Below are positions 56,801-63,900 of a DNA stretch of 64,000 nucleotides, piece after piece (position 1 is the first letter of the stretch; every line of letters starts with the position of its first letter). Made by a program: the position numbers and the translations under genes. The stretch is from CAG-877 sp045125935 (GTDB taxonomy: Bacteria > Bacillota_I > Bacilli_A > RF39 > UBA660): the NCBI GenBank assembly GCA_045125935.1, contig JBGVNW010000068.1, positions 62,001-126,000 on the forward strand. The letters are read 5' to 3'. The notes beneath the pieces are model-generated. The model did no database searches and had not been told where the DNA came from. It saw only the letters and a list, made by a program, of their open reading frames with translations.

Positions 56801-57247
56801 ATGACAAAGATTTATTTGACAATCGCAGAAAGTCTTGGAACAGACAACGAATTTTCAACAGAAGTGTTCGTTTATATGACACCACAAGAAGCAGGCGAAA
56901 TGGCATCATCGCTCATCGCCGATATGATTAAAACAATGTATGACGGAGAGCAAGAAATCGATCCAACAAGACATTGGGAACTTGAAGGAGATGGATGGTT
57001 CTTTAGAGTGAGAGTTGAAGAAGCAAAAATCCCAGTAGAAGTGAAAAGAACAAAGAGATTTGCTTCAAACATTTCGTGGGACACGGACACCGAGTCTGAA
57101 ACTATCTTCGACGTGCTCTATGTCAACGACTTGCCTTCATTGGTAGAAATCCCAGAGTGTGTAGATGATGAAAGCATCGCCGACTATCTGTCAGATGAAT
57201 TTGGATTCACTGTAATGTCGTTTGTAATTAAACACGAAAATCTCTAA
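56801..57247 (+). CDS. Hypothetical protein
   Basis: 148 aa: MTKIYLTIAESLGTDNEFST, EVFVYMTPQEAGEMASSLIA, HWELEGDGWFFRVRVEEAKI, DESIADYLSDEFGFTVMSFV. Acidic alpha/beta protein with the GC-richer codons of strongly expressed genes. Function unknown. Confidence 0.7.
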   Translation: MTKIYLTIAESLGTDNEFSTEVFVYMTPQEAGEMASSLIADMIKTMYDGEQEIDPTRHWELEGDGWFFRVRVEEAKIPVEVKRTKRFASNISWDTDTESETIFDVLYVNDLPSLVEIPECVDDESIADYLSDEFGFTVMSFVIKHENL

Positions 57248-57254
57248 ATATAAA

Positions 57255-57310
57255 AACTAATCGGGGGATATATGAAATCCCCCGATTAGAAAAATAATAA
57301 TTTTTTTTTC
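57255..57310 (+). terminator. Strong terminator
   Basis: CTAATCGGGGGAT-ATATGAA-ATCCCCCGATTAG (57257-57289), a 13-bp perfect stem, then AAAAATAATAATTTTTTTTT. Confidence 0.9.
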
Positions 57311-57333
57311 AAGAAACATATAAGAAATAAATT

Positions 57334-57903
57334 ATGAAGAATTTGAATTTAGGAAATGCTAACAACAATATCATAATTTGCACATTGCTAATTGTGGCAT
57401 CATTCTTTATCTGTCAGACGGTTATATTGAATGATGAGTTACGCAATACAAAAGCAACACTTGCAGTTGTGGAAAAAGAGTTCGCTAAATCTGATAGCAT
57501 AATTACTGCTAAAGAAAAAGAACAACAAAAGGAAAAACTCACAGACTGGGACATGTTCACATTGGCGTTGATGAAAGTTGAGTCTAACTACGATAAGACT
57601 GTAGTATCAAGTGCAGGAGCAAGAGGTTACTTTCAGTTTATGCCAGTTTATGTTAAGGATGTTAATCGTATTCACGGAACCAACTATAAGTTTGAAGATG
57701 TAATTAATTCTTTCCAGCAGAGTTATGAAGTATTCACCTTGATGCAGAAAGCACACAACAAGGATTTTAGTATGGACAAGGCACTTACTCTTCATAATGG
57801 AAATCACGAGTGGTATCATCGTCGAGTATATAAAGAGTTGGAAACTATCAAAAAATACGAAGAGATGCGTCAAAAAGTAAAGAACGCAAGTTGTAAAAAA
57901 TAA
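57334..57903 (+). CDS. Membrane-anchored lytic transglycosylase (SLT domain)
   Basis: 189 aa. N-terminal hydrophobic helix (NIIICTLLIVASFFICQTVI), a coiled-coil linker (ATLAVVEKEFAKSDSIITAK), then an SLT/goose-lysozyme domain: LALMKVESNYDKTVVSSAGA (catalytic Glu in MKVES), RGYFQFMP, and a late ALTLHNGN. It cleaves peptidoglycan between MurNAc and GlcNAc. The uncleaved N-terminal anchor would place it in the periplasm. Possible role in lysis or DNA entry, together with the 3970 enzyme. Confidence 0.85.
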   Translation: MKNLNLGNANNNIIICTLLIVASFFICQTVILNDELRNTKATLAVVEKEFAKSDSIITAKEKEQQKEKLTDWDMFTLALMKVESNYDKTVVSSAGARGYFQFMPVYVKDVNRIHGTNYKFEDVINSFQQSYEVFTLMQKAHNKDFSMDKALTLHNGNHEWYHRRVYKELETIKKYEEMRQKVKNASCKK

Positions 57904-57985
57904 AAAAAAAATATTATTATTTGCGAGCGAAGCGTATTAAACCTTTGCTTGCAGATATTGTCTTATAATAAAAAACGAAATTGTT

Positions 57986-58333
57986 ATGAAAAAGTTAATG
58001 GGTTTTCTGATCGCGATCGTAATATGTGTTGGGTTGAATAGTTGCACCACAGTTTATCCTGATAGATATGAGTATGTATCAACAGGCACTGTATATTATC
58101 CTGTTTATCATCATCACGGTCATCATCATCATCACAGGCATCATCATCATAAACCTGCTCCGCCGAAGAAAAAACACGACAAACATCATCGTAGACCTGG
58201 TTCAAAAACGACACGCAAGAGCAGTTATGATAGACCTTCAAAACCGAAATCAAACTACCATAACTCATCACGAGGTGGAAAATCAAGACCTAATAGCAGT
58301 AGAGGAGGAAGTGGTCGCAGTCATAGAAGATAA
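57986..58333 (+). CDS. His-rich lipoprotein
   Basis: 115 aa. Lipoprotein signal MKKLMGFLIAIVICVGLNSC (lipobox LNSC, Cys20). The mature part has HHHGHHHHHRHHHH (16 His within about 20 residues), then a basic Ser/Gly/Arg/Lys tail (SSRGGKSRPNSSRGGSGR). The His run should bind Zn, Ni or Cu in the envelope. Function unknown; could sequester metal or interact with the cell surface. Confidence 0.8.
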   Translation: MKKLMGFLIAIVICVGLNSCTTVYPDRYEYVSTGTVYYPVYHHHGHHHHHRHHHHKPAPPKKKHDKHHRRPGSKTTRKSSYDRPSKPKSNYHNSSRGGKSRPNSSRGGSGRSHRR

Positions 58334-58368
58334 AATAAAAATTATTATTTTTTAAATTTTAGAATTAT

Positions 58369-58848
58369 ATGTCAGAACAAGAAATTTTTGAAAAACTGAA
58401 AGATGCTCTTGACCATCAATATCTACTGACAGATTTCGGTGGAACTGAAGTAACCAATCTCGAAGAGTATCTGCGAGCAATAAAATTTGAACGCCAACTC
58501 GAAAAAGACTTTGAATATTTCTCTGTTAATGAACGCAAGACATATCAAGAGTTCATTCATTACCTCAACGAATATGCTATCGGTAACAAAAATTATATAA
58601 TCGAAGCTTTCGACAACAACACATATAATAATTTCAAGGGATATATTAAAGTCAATAAAATAGTTAAAGATAACAAGTTGTATCTACAATTCGAAATCGA
58701 CGGAACTAAATTGACAGCAGACTGGCAAGCAGGTGATAATTATGCTGTCTGGCAGAAATGTGGAATTTGTGGAGATGACTATTCTGGATATCTGTTATTC
58801 CCGACTTATAAAGAAGATGAGTATTTTTGTTTAGAATATAATTGCTAA
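58369..58848 (+). CDS. Hypothetical protein
   Basis: 159 aa: EIFEKLKDALDHQYLLTDFG, ERKTYQEFIHYLNEYAIGNK, WQAGDNYAVWQKCGICGDDY then SGYLLFPTYKEDEYFCLEYN. The final part 'QxxxxDDYSGYLLFPxxxxxxYFCxxY' is one I know from many Bacteroides phage proteins of unknown function. Confidence 0.75.
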   Translation: MSEQEIFEKLKDALDHQYLLTDFGGTEVTNLEEYLRAIKFERQLEKDFEYFSVNERKTYQEFIHYLNEYAIGNKNYIIEAFDNNTYNNFKGYIKVNKIVKDNKLYLQFEIDGTKLTADWQAGDNYAVWQKCGICGDDYSGYLLFPTYKEDEYFCLEYNC

Positions 58849-58849
58849 C

Positions 58850-58924
58850 AAAAAAATAATTATTATTTTTGAAAAAACCACCAAAAAATTTGGTGGTTTC
58901 ATTTTTTATTGCTAACTTTGTAAT
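58850..58924 (+). promoter_or_regulatory. Merged terminator-promoter cassette (ACCACC/GGTGGT)
   Basis: AAT-palindrome, hairpin at 58875-58899 with T-run, TTTGG in the 3' arm, TAACTTTG 58913-58920. Confidence 0.88.
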
Positions 58925-58956
58925 AGAAATAATAACAACAACTAAATCAATTCAAA

Positions 58957-59184
58957 ATGGAAACTATCATCTATAACATCAGCGACAAAGAAACTATAAT
59001 CGCAGAGATTCTCTCTTATATCGAACAAACATCAGATGAAAACGAAAGAATCCAATACACCAACGAACTCAATGAAACCAAAGACAACTGGGACTCACTC
59101 GTTGAAACTGGCGTTTTTCACGATGCTATCGGTAAAGTGGTAAATAAGAAATCTAATGAAGTTGAGGTTGCTATCGAATATTGA
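58957..59184 (+). CDS. Hypothetical protein, paralog of 56129-56380
   Basis: 75 aa: KETIIAEILSYIEQTSDENE, NELNETKDNWDSLVETGVFH then DAIGKVVNK. Same layout as the 56129 protein. Ends TGA inside GAATATTGATAGCAA. Confidence 0.75.
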   Translation: METIIYNISDKETIIAEILSYIEQTSDENERIQYTNELNETKDNWDSLVETGVFHDAIGKVVNKKSNEVEVAIEY

Positions 59185-59224
59185 TAGCAACCCACTACTC
59201 AAAATAATAATTATTTTTTATAAT

Positions 59225-59560
59225 ATGAAAAAAGAAAAAAAGATTGTCGTTATCGACACCATCATTATGGTGATATTCTATGCAATATTCTCTCCTTTCG
59301 TTTTGCTGTATGTAGTATCGCTTGCTGTCAATGTAACAATGAAACATTTGTTTGATAAATTGTTGAACCCATTATGTCATAAAATCTGTATTCTGGTAAG
59401 AAAGCCGATCCCGAACTCTACAGTGCAGGTAAAAGGATCCGATGACACTTACTTCAAAAGAGTTAATGAGAAATTGCTAACAATCAAAGAAGCGAAGAAA
59501 CTCGGAAAGCAATATGAAGATGAAGGTTATGAAGTTCATCTACATTTAAGTGAATTCTAA
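59225..59560 (+). CDS. Single-pass membrane protein
   Basis: 111 aa from ATG 59225. Basic start, then helix IIMVIFYAIFSPFVLLYVVS; soluble tail NEKLLTIKEAKKLGKQYEDE and GYEVHLHLSEF. Located right behind an AAT-palindrome. Function unknown. Confidence 0.65.
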   Translation: MKKEKKIVVIDTIIMVIFYAIFSPFVLLYVVSLAVNVTMKHLFDKLLNPLCHKICILVRKPIPNSTVQVKGSDDTYFKRVNEKLLTIKEAKKLGKQYEDEGYEVHLHLSEF

Positions 59561-59584
59561 AATAATAATTATTTTTATAAAAAG

Positions 59585-59845
59585 ATGAAAACAAAAATAG
59601 ATATTACAAAATATGTATATGTAGATGAAATCTTCTGGGGACAAGAATGTAAATCTTCATATAATCACAATTACTACTATTCATCAGATTTGGGTGATGT
59701 TATATTAGAAGAATGTGATGATGACGGATATTTTGAATATTGGAGATTAATCGGATATACAACTCAACGACTTGGTGGTTACTACGGAGTCGGTGGAATA
59801 TTTGAAGATGAGGTTGGAATTGTAGAATTAGATAACTATAATTAA
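59585..59845 (+). CDS. Hypothetical acidic protein
   Basis: 86 aa: MKTKIDITKYVYVDEIFWGQ, YYYSSDLGDVILEECDDDGY, RLGGYYGVGGIFEDEVGIVE. Tyr/Asp/Gly-rich. Function unknown. Confidence 0.65.
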   Translation: MKTKIDITKYVYVDEIFWGQECKSSYNHNYYYSSDLGDVILEECDDDGYFEYWRLIGYTTQRLGGYYGVGGIFEDEVGIVELDNYN

Positions 59846-59848
59846 ACT

Positions 59849-60232
59849 ATGACACGAGAAGAATACGACAATTTCTGTCAAACATTGAAAAGCAGAGGAT
59901 ATAAGAAATATCCAACTTATCATTATAAGAAAGATGATTACGCTTGGTACAAATCTTTCGGCGAATCAAAATATGAAGATGATAGAAGCAATTACCAAAT
60001 GTGCTTTGATGTATACGACTATAGTGAATTCGCCCATAGAACTAAACATATTGCCGACGACCCATTTAGTGTTGAACCACAAGTCAAGGTAAGCAGGACA
60101 GTATATGAACGAATTGACCTCCACTTGAGTTTCACAGGTTATGAATCCACAGACATTGATGCTATGGAAAAACTGGCATCAAATTTCTTTAATTGGGTTG
60201 ATATCTATTGCCCTATCCCAAAAGAAAAATAA
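59849..60232 (+). CDS. Conserved phage-type protein
   Basis: 127 aa: EEYDNFCQTLKSRGYKKYPT, DYAWYKSFGESKYEDDRSNY, QMCFDVYDYSEFAHR, RIDLHLSFTGYESTDIDAME. The 'Y.Y(K/W)..D(Y/F)(Y/A)W.KSF......R...Y......D(F/Y)......' layout is common in phages of Bacteroidota; function unknown. Confidence 0.75.
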   Translation: MTREEYDNFCQTLKSRGYKKYPTYHYKKDDYAWYKSFGESKYEDDRSNYQMCFDVYDYSEFAHRTKHIADDPFSVEPQVKVSRTVYERIDLHLSFTGYESTDIDAMEKLASNFFNWVDIYCPIPKEK

Positions 60233-60273
60233 TATTTTTTTTTTCAAATAATTCATAAACAACATTATATATT

Positions 60274-60489
60274 ATGATTCAAAAAGATGATAGATATATT
60301 AAGTCGTTGGAAGAATTTAATATACCTGGAGAAGTCAAAGACCTTGTAAAAATATACTATTTCTTAAAAAACGCTAAAAGCAGATATAGGGTTTCTTTAG
60401 ATGATTTAAATCATCTGGAGTTTTCAAGATGTTTTTCATACAAAAGTAAAGTTAAGAAAATTTTAATAACAATACATAAAAATACATAA
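60274..60489 (+). CDS. Stand-alone C-terminal fragment of the TnpB-like protein
   Basis: 71 aa: MIQKDDRYIKSLEEFNIPGE then VKDLVKIYYFLKNAKSRYRV and IHKNT. It equals the last 67 residues of the 26683 protein with four changes, most nucleotide changes being silent or conservative. The ATG and first four codons are new. No RuvC residue is included. Either a decayed copy, a conserved accessory peptide, or the carrier of a guide-RNA scaffold. Confidence 0.7.
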   Translation: MIQKDDRYIKSLEEFNIPGEVKDLVKIYYFLKNAKSRYRVSLDDLNHLEFSRCFSYKSKVKKILITIHKNT

Positions 60490-60503
60490 AAACATGAGTC
60501 TGA
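60287..60503 (+). repeat. 217-bp repeat, copy B
   Basis: Same borders as copy A (27863-28079): ATGATAGATATATTAAGTCG to ATGAGTCTGA. Downstream the two loci diverge at once (GTCTGACAGT versus TTCAAAAATA). Confidence 0.85.
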
Positions 60504-60988
60504 TTCAAAAATATAGTAAATTTATAAACGAGAATCACACAAACACATTAAGTGTACATGAAAAAATCAATGAACCTTTCACATCCTTCATCGAAAGAGC
60601 GCAAGAAAGACTCGATAGTTTCAAACAACTCATTGCTGAACTTATTAAAGAAATGGATCGGGCGATCGAAGAGGTAAATGAAAGTTTTAACAATATTATT
60701 GTTGGGAAACCTGAAATTGATATCCGAGATTTATCCGAGATTACAGTAAAGTTTCACACGAACATTCCGAACAATGATGATGCGTGGGAAAATGACGAGA
60801 GTCCAGCACAAGACCTTGAATACAAACTCAATCATTGGCTCGGAAGGTTTAAAAATGTTCGGTCAGAAATTGGATACAAAGCAGATGATGAAGGCAACTG
60901 CACTATCGAACTCTATATGTATGTGATTGATAGCGACAACTTCGGGGAATTCACTGATACACTTGAAACATTTGGTAAAGAATGGTAA
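60494..60988 (+). CDS. Hypothetical protein starting at the repeat edge
   Basis: 164 aa: MSLIQKYSKFINENHTNTLS, ERAQERLDSFKQLIAELIKE (coiled coil), IDIRDLSEITVKFHTNIPNN. Its first three codons lie within the 217-bp repeat. The opening resembles 21978 and 63901 (I-x-K(F/Y)-x-x-F). Function unknown. Confidence 0.7.
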   Translation: MSLIQKYSKFINENHTNTLSVHEKINEPFTSFIERAQERLDSFKQLIAELIKEMDRAIEEVNESFNNIIVGKPEIDIRDLSEITVKFHTNIPNNDDAWENDESPAQDLEYKLNHWLGRFKNVRSEIGYKADDEGNCTIELYMYVIDSDNFGEFTDTLETFGKEW

Positions 60989-60997
60989 GTCTATCGT

Positions 60998-61288
60998 ATG
61001 GTTAGAAGAAAGAAATCAGAAATCATTAGCAGATTGCTCTCAAATATATCTGAACAAAATAAAAGAGAGATTCACAACAAGATGATGATTGCAGGTAAGA
61101 TTTCAGATGCTATCAAGGATAAAGGTATGACTCAAAAAGAGTTTGCAATTAAAATGCAGAAATCAGAGTCGGATATATCCGAGTGGCTGTCGGGCGATGG
61201 AAACTTTACTATCGAAACGCTTTCTGAAATAGAAGATGTTTTAAGTATCAAATTATTAGATGCCCTTAAAACATTTGAAGAAGAATAA
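60998..61288 (+). CDS. XRE-family HTH regulator (HigA-like)
   Basis: 96 aa. Basic start, helix IHNKMMIAGKISDAIKDKGM, then HTH TQKEFAIKMQKSESDISEWL and GDGNFTIETLSEIEDVLSIK, the typical XRE/HigA layout. Could be a repressor or antitoxin; no adjacent toxin gene is visible. It follows 60494 after 9 bases. Confidence 0.8.
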   Translation: MVRRKKSEIISRLLSNISEQNKREIHNKMMIAGKISDAIKDKGMTQKEFAIKMQKSESDISEWLSGDGNFTIETLSEIEDVLSIKLLDALKTFEEE

Positions 61289-61364
61289 TAAAAAAATAAT
61301 TATTATTTTGAAAAAAACCACCAAAAAATTTGGTGGTTTAATTTTTTTGTTGTATCTTTGTAGT
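61289..61364 (+). promoter_or_regulatory. Merged terminator-promoter cassette (ACCACC/GGTGGT)
   Basis: AAT-palindrome, hairpin at 61315-61339, T-run, TTTGG in the 3' arm, TATCTTTG 61353-61360. Confidence 0.88.
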
Positions 61365-61398
61365 AGAAAAAGAAATCAAAGTCAAACTAAAACAAACA

Positions 61399-61611
61399 AT
61401 GAATATGGAAGACTATTTGGAATTTGAAATTGGTATGTTGGTAAAATGGAATGACCCAGCAATTGGTGAATTCTCTCCAAAAGAACAAGAACTACAAAAA
61501 AGTAGAGAGTTTGTAATCGTGGACATCATTAACGAAGATATGGTGCTGATAGCAGACGAATATGGTGAGGCAGAAGTTTTCGTGGGTGAGTTAGAACTAA
61601 TAGAAAAATAA
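61399..61611 (+). CDS. SH3-like small protein
   Basis: 70 aa: FEIGMLVKWNDPAIGEFSPK, REFVIVDIINEDMVLIADEY, GEAEVFVGELELIEK. The 'GMxVxWxDPAIxDF...xxRxxxVxxIxxDxVLIADxxGEAEVxxxEL' layout is a widespread small phage protein. Confidence 0.8.
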   Translation: MNMEDYLEFEIGMLVKWNDPAIGEFSPKEQELQKSREFVIVDIINEDMVLIADEYGEAEVFVGELELIEK

Positions 61612-61619
61612 TTATTTTT

Positions 61620-61680
61620 TCGGAAAAAAAAATCACTCAAAAACTTGCACAATTCAAAAATAATCACTACCTTTGTAATA
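61620..61680 (+). promoter_or_regulatory. Promoter with CTTGC upstream box
   Basis: CTTGC 61644-61648, TACCTTTG 61668-61675. AAATAATTATTTTTTC lies before it, overlapping the previous stop. Confidence 0.75.
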
Positions 61681-61713
61681 GAAATAAGAACAACAACTAA
61701 AACAAATACAACT

Positions 61714-62196
61714 ATGAGAAATTTGTATAACAACTACGACATCAATTACAATGATTGGTTTGAAGATTTCAAAGAACATTGTGAAATCAATGAAATTGAC
61801 CACTCACAATATGACGAAGAAAGCGACTATTTCCACAATTGGATTTGGGAAACGCTATCAATGGACTGGGATGACCTTATGACAAACTTGAAATACGATA
61901 AGGAAAATAATGTTGATTGTGTAGTAGTAGGTAATGTAGGTCGTTGGAACGGAACCTTTGAAATTGAACCTAAACACTTCTCAACATTAGAAGATGCTAT
62001 CACAGCGTGCGTACAAAATTGTGACTATGTTGTCGTAAATGAAATGGATGGTGTTATTGACATTGAAGCAATACATCACGACGGACATAACTATTACAAA
62101 ATTCATAAACTCAACGAGAAAGGTTATGACGCACACTGCGAAGATGAAGATTTGAATAACGAAGAATATTTCGACAAATTCAATTTACAATGGTAA
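61714..62196 (+). CDS. Conserved phage protein (GRWNG motif)
   Basis: 160 aa from ATG 61714: INYNDWFEDFKEHCEINEID, WETLSMDWDDLMTNLKYDKE, VVGNVGRWNGTFEIEPKHFS, YYKIHKLNEKGYDAH. I recognise the GxVGRWDG(x)xxI...D....C....D......D..GxLxI...HHDG.N.F.I..L......... family from phages of many hosts; function unknown. Confidence 0.85.
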   Translation: MRNLYNNYDINYNDWFEDFKEHCEINEIDHSQYDEESDYFHNWIWETLSMDWDDLMTNLKYDKENNVDCVVVGNVGRWNGTFEIEPKHFSTLEDAITACVQNCDYVVVNEMDGVIDIEAIHHDGHNYYKIHKLNEKGYDAHCEDEDLNNEEYFDKFNLQW

Positions 62197-62215
62197 ATCG
62201 GATAACAAAAAAAAA

Positions 62216-62275
62216 AAAAATAATTATTTTTTCATAAAAAACCTCCAATTTATTTGGGGGTTTGTTATTTTTATA
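62216..62275 (+). promoter_or_regulatory. Terminator hairpin, promoter unclear
   Basis: AAATAATTATTTTTTC, hairpin AAACCTCC/GGGGGTTT at about 62238-62263, T-run. TTTGG is present, but the expected TAnnTTTG is not; TATATTAA is the nearest match. Confidence 0.6.
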
Positions 62276-62297
62276 TTAAAACTAAATATTGAAATAT

Positions 62298-62780
62298 ATG
62301 GACAGCATAGAACAATTATGTAAAAACTTCCGAGAGAAATTGGATAATTTTATTAAATCCGATAGTCAGATTACTGTAGTCGATTTGGCAGAATTCGATA
62401 AAGCATCTGATGTATTTGAATTATATTTTAGAACCGTAACTTACAAAGGTCAATACTTCACTATCGAATGGTGGGCAACAGAAACGGGAATGGAATGGCA
62501 CTTGCTCTGCGAAGGCGTAACTTCCGAAGACACCGACGCAATCTTTGATGAAAGCATATATATAATCACTGCCCAAGCAATAAACTCCGAAACCGAAATT
62601 GACGAGAATATATTCCAAGCAATAACTGGCATTAGATCATGTTGCCTCGCAAGCAATATGACATCACTTAATAATATCACGAAACATTTGGCTAATGCTA
62701 TCGATAATATGAGTGGGCAATCTAATGTTAATAAGTTTATGCTATCGCAACTATTACGACATTATAAATTGATAAATTAA
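62298..62780 (+). CDS. Hypothetical protein
   Basis: 160 aa from ATG 62298 (MDSIEQLCKNFREKLDNFIK). YFRTVTYKGQYFTIEWWATE, FDESIYIITAQAINSETEID, then a helical tail SLNNITKHLANAIDNMSG. Function unknown. Confidence 0.65.
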   Translation: MDSIEQLCKNFREKLDNFIKSDSQITVVDLAEFDKASDVFELYFRTVTYKGQYFTIEWWATETGMEWHLLCEGVTSEDTDAIFDESIYIITAQAINSETEIDENIFQAITGIRSCCLASNMTSLNNITKHLANAIDNMSGQSNVNKFMLSQLLRHYKLIN

Positions 62781-62804
62781 AATAATAATTTTTTTTTTGA
62801 AAAA

Positions 62805-63422
62805 ATGATGAAAACTTTACGCTCTGCAATATTTGCGGGTATATATATCGGAACGGCAGGTTTTGGATACCTGACAGCAGGCATCCAATCTCAATATGGA
62901 TCACTTTTTGGATCCATTCTATTCGCGTTAGGTTTGCTGGCGATCGTTGGATACAAACTGAAACTATTCACTGGCACTGCTGGGTTCATTAAAAGAGATG
63001 AGGTGGGAACACTGGCAATAATTTTGATCGGTAATATAATTGGGTGTTTCTTGATGGGACTCATTACACGAGTATCTCCTATGGGCGATGCTATCCAAGT
63101 CGCTGCCACTAATATCCTAAATACTCGAATATCGACTGGAGTGTTTGGATGTGGAATTCTTGCGATCGGATGTGGAATTCTGATGACGACCGCCGTTACA
63201 TTCGCAAGACAAAAAAACTTCATTCCTCTTTTGCTATCCGTGCCTCTTTTTATAGTTTGCGGGTTCCCACACTGCGTAGCTGATGCTTTCTATTATTTGA
63301 CAATTCCTAATTCTTGGACAGTTGAACTAATCGGCATCTATCTATCAACAGTATTGGGGAATGCTATCGGATGCAACTTGTATAGAATCATCCTTACGAA
63401 AGAACAATATGATAATCGATAG
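62805..63422 (+). CDS. Formate/nitrite transporter family protein
   Basis: 205 aa, about six transmembrane helices. RSAIFAGIYIGTAGFGYLTA, SLFGSILFALGLLAIVGYKL, KLFTGTAGFIKRD, LIGNIIGCFLMGLI, and CGFPHCVADAFYYLTIP reproduce the order of FocA/NirC-type channels, in which GFxH-x-(V/I)-A(N/D) carries the pore His. Typical members have 250-285 residues, so loops are shortened. It would pass small monovalent anions (formate, nitrite, hydrosulfide) through the inner membrane. Base composition is richer in GC than neighbours, hinting at recent acquisition. Confidence 0.85.
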   Translation: MMKTLRSAIFAGIYIGTAGFGYLTAGIQSQYGSLFGSILFALGLLAIVGYKLKLFTGTAGFIKRDEVGTLAIILIGNIIGCFLMGLITRVSPMGDAIQVAATNILNTRISTGVFGCGILAIGCGILMTTAVTFARQKNFIPLLLSVPLFIVCGFPHCVADAFYYLTIPNSWTVELIGIYLSTVLGNAIGCNLYRIILTKEQYDNR

Positions 63423-63429
63423 CAAAATC

Positions 63430-63505
63430 TAAAAAATAATTATTATTTCGCAAAAAACCACCAAAAAATTTGGTGGTTTCGTTTTTTATTACTATCTTTG
63501 TAGTG
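63430..63505 (+). promoter_or_regulatory. Merged terminator-promoter cassette (ACCACC/GGTGGT)
   Basis: AAT-palindrome, hairpin 63455-63479, T-run, TTTGG in the 3' arm, TATCTTTG 63493-63500. Confidence 0.88.
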
Positions 63506-63534
63506 GAAATAAAAACAACTAAAACATTACAATT

Positions 63535-63822
63535 ATGAAAGTTTATATCATCCGTTGCGATTGGTATGTATGTGGAGACAGTGGTCACGATAACATCGCA
63601 GTGTATAACAATAAACCAAGTGCTATCAAAGCATTGAAAAATTTTGTCGAAAACGAAAAAACAACAACTCTTGCAAATTTCTTTAATGATAAAGGGTTAA
63701 TAGACATTCATAATGTAGATGACCTTGAAGTAAGAGATGACTATTTCTTATTTACAACTAAATGTGGTGAATATAATATTGAAGTGTCTATTGATATTTT
63801 CGATATGTTAATAACCCATTAG
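63535..63822 (+). CDS. Hypothetical protein
   Basis: 95 aa: MKVYIIRCDWYVCGDSGHDN, AVYNNKPSAIKALKNFVENE, YFLFTTKCGEYNIEVSIDIF. Small alpha/beta protein seen in phage genomes; function unknown. Ends TAG. Confidence 0.7.
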   Translation: MKVYIIRCDWYVCGDSGHDNIAVYNNKPSAIKALKNFVENEKTTTLANFFNDKGLIDIHNVDDLEVRDDYFLFTTKCGEYNIEVSIDIFDMLITH

Positions 63823-63900
63823 AGTTTGCTGTCAACCATAAATATTATATATAAAGATATTATCATTAGACAATATCTGATATAAAAAAATAATTATTTT

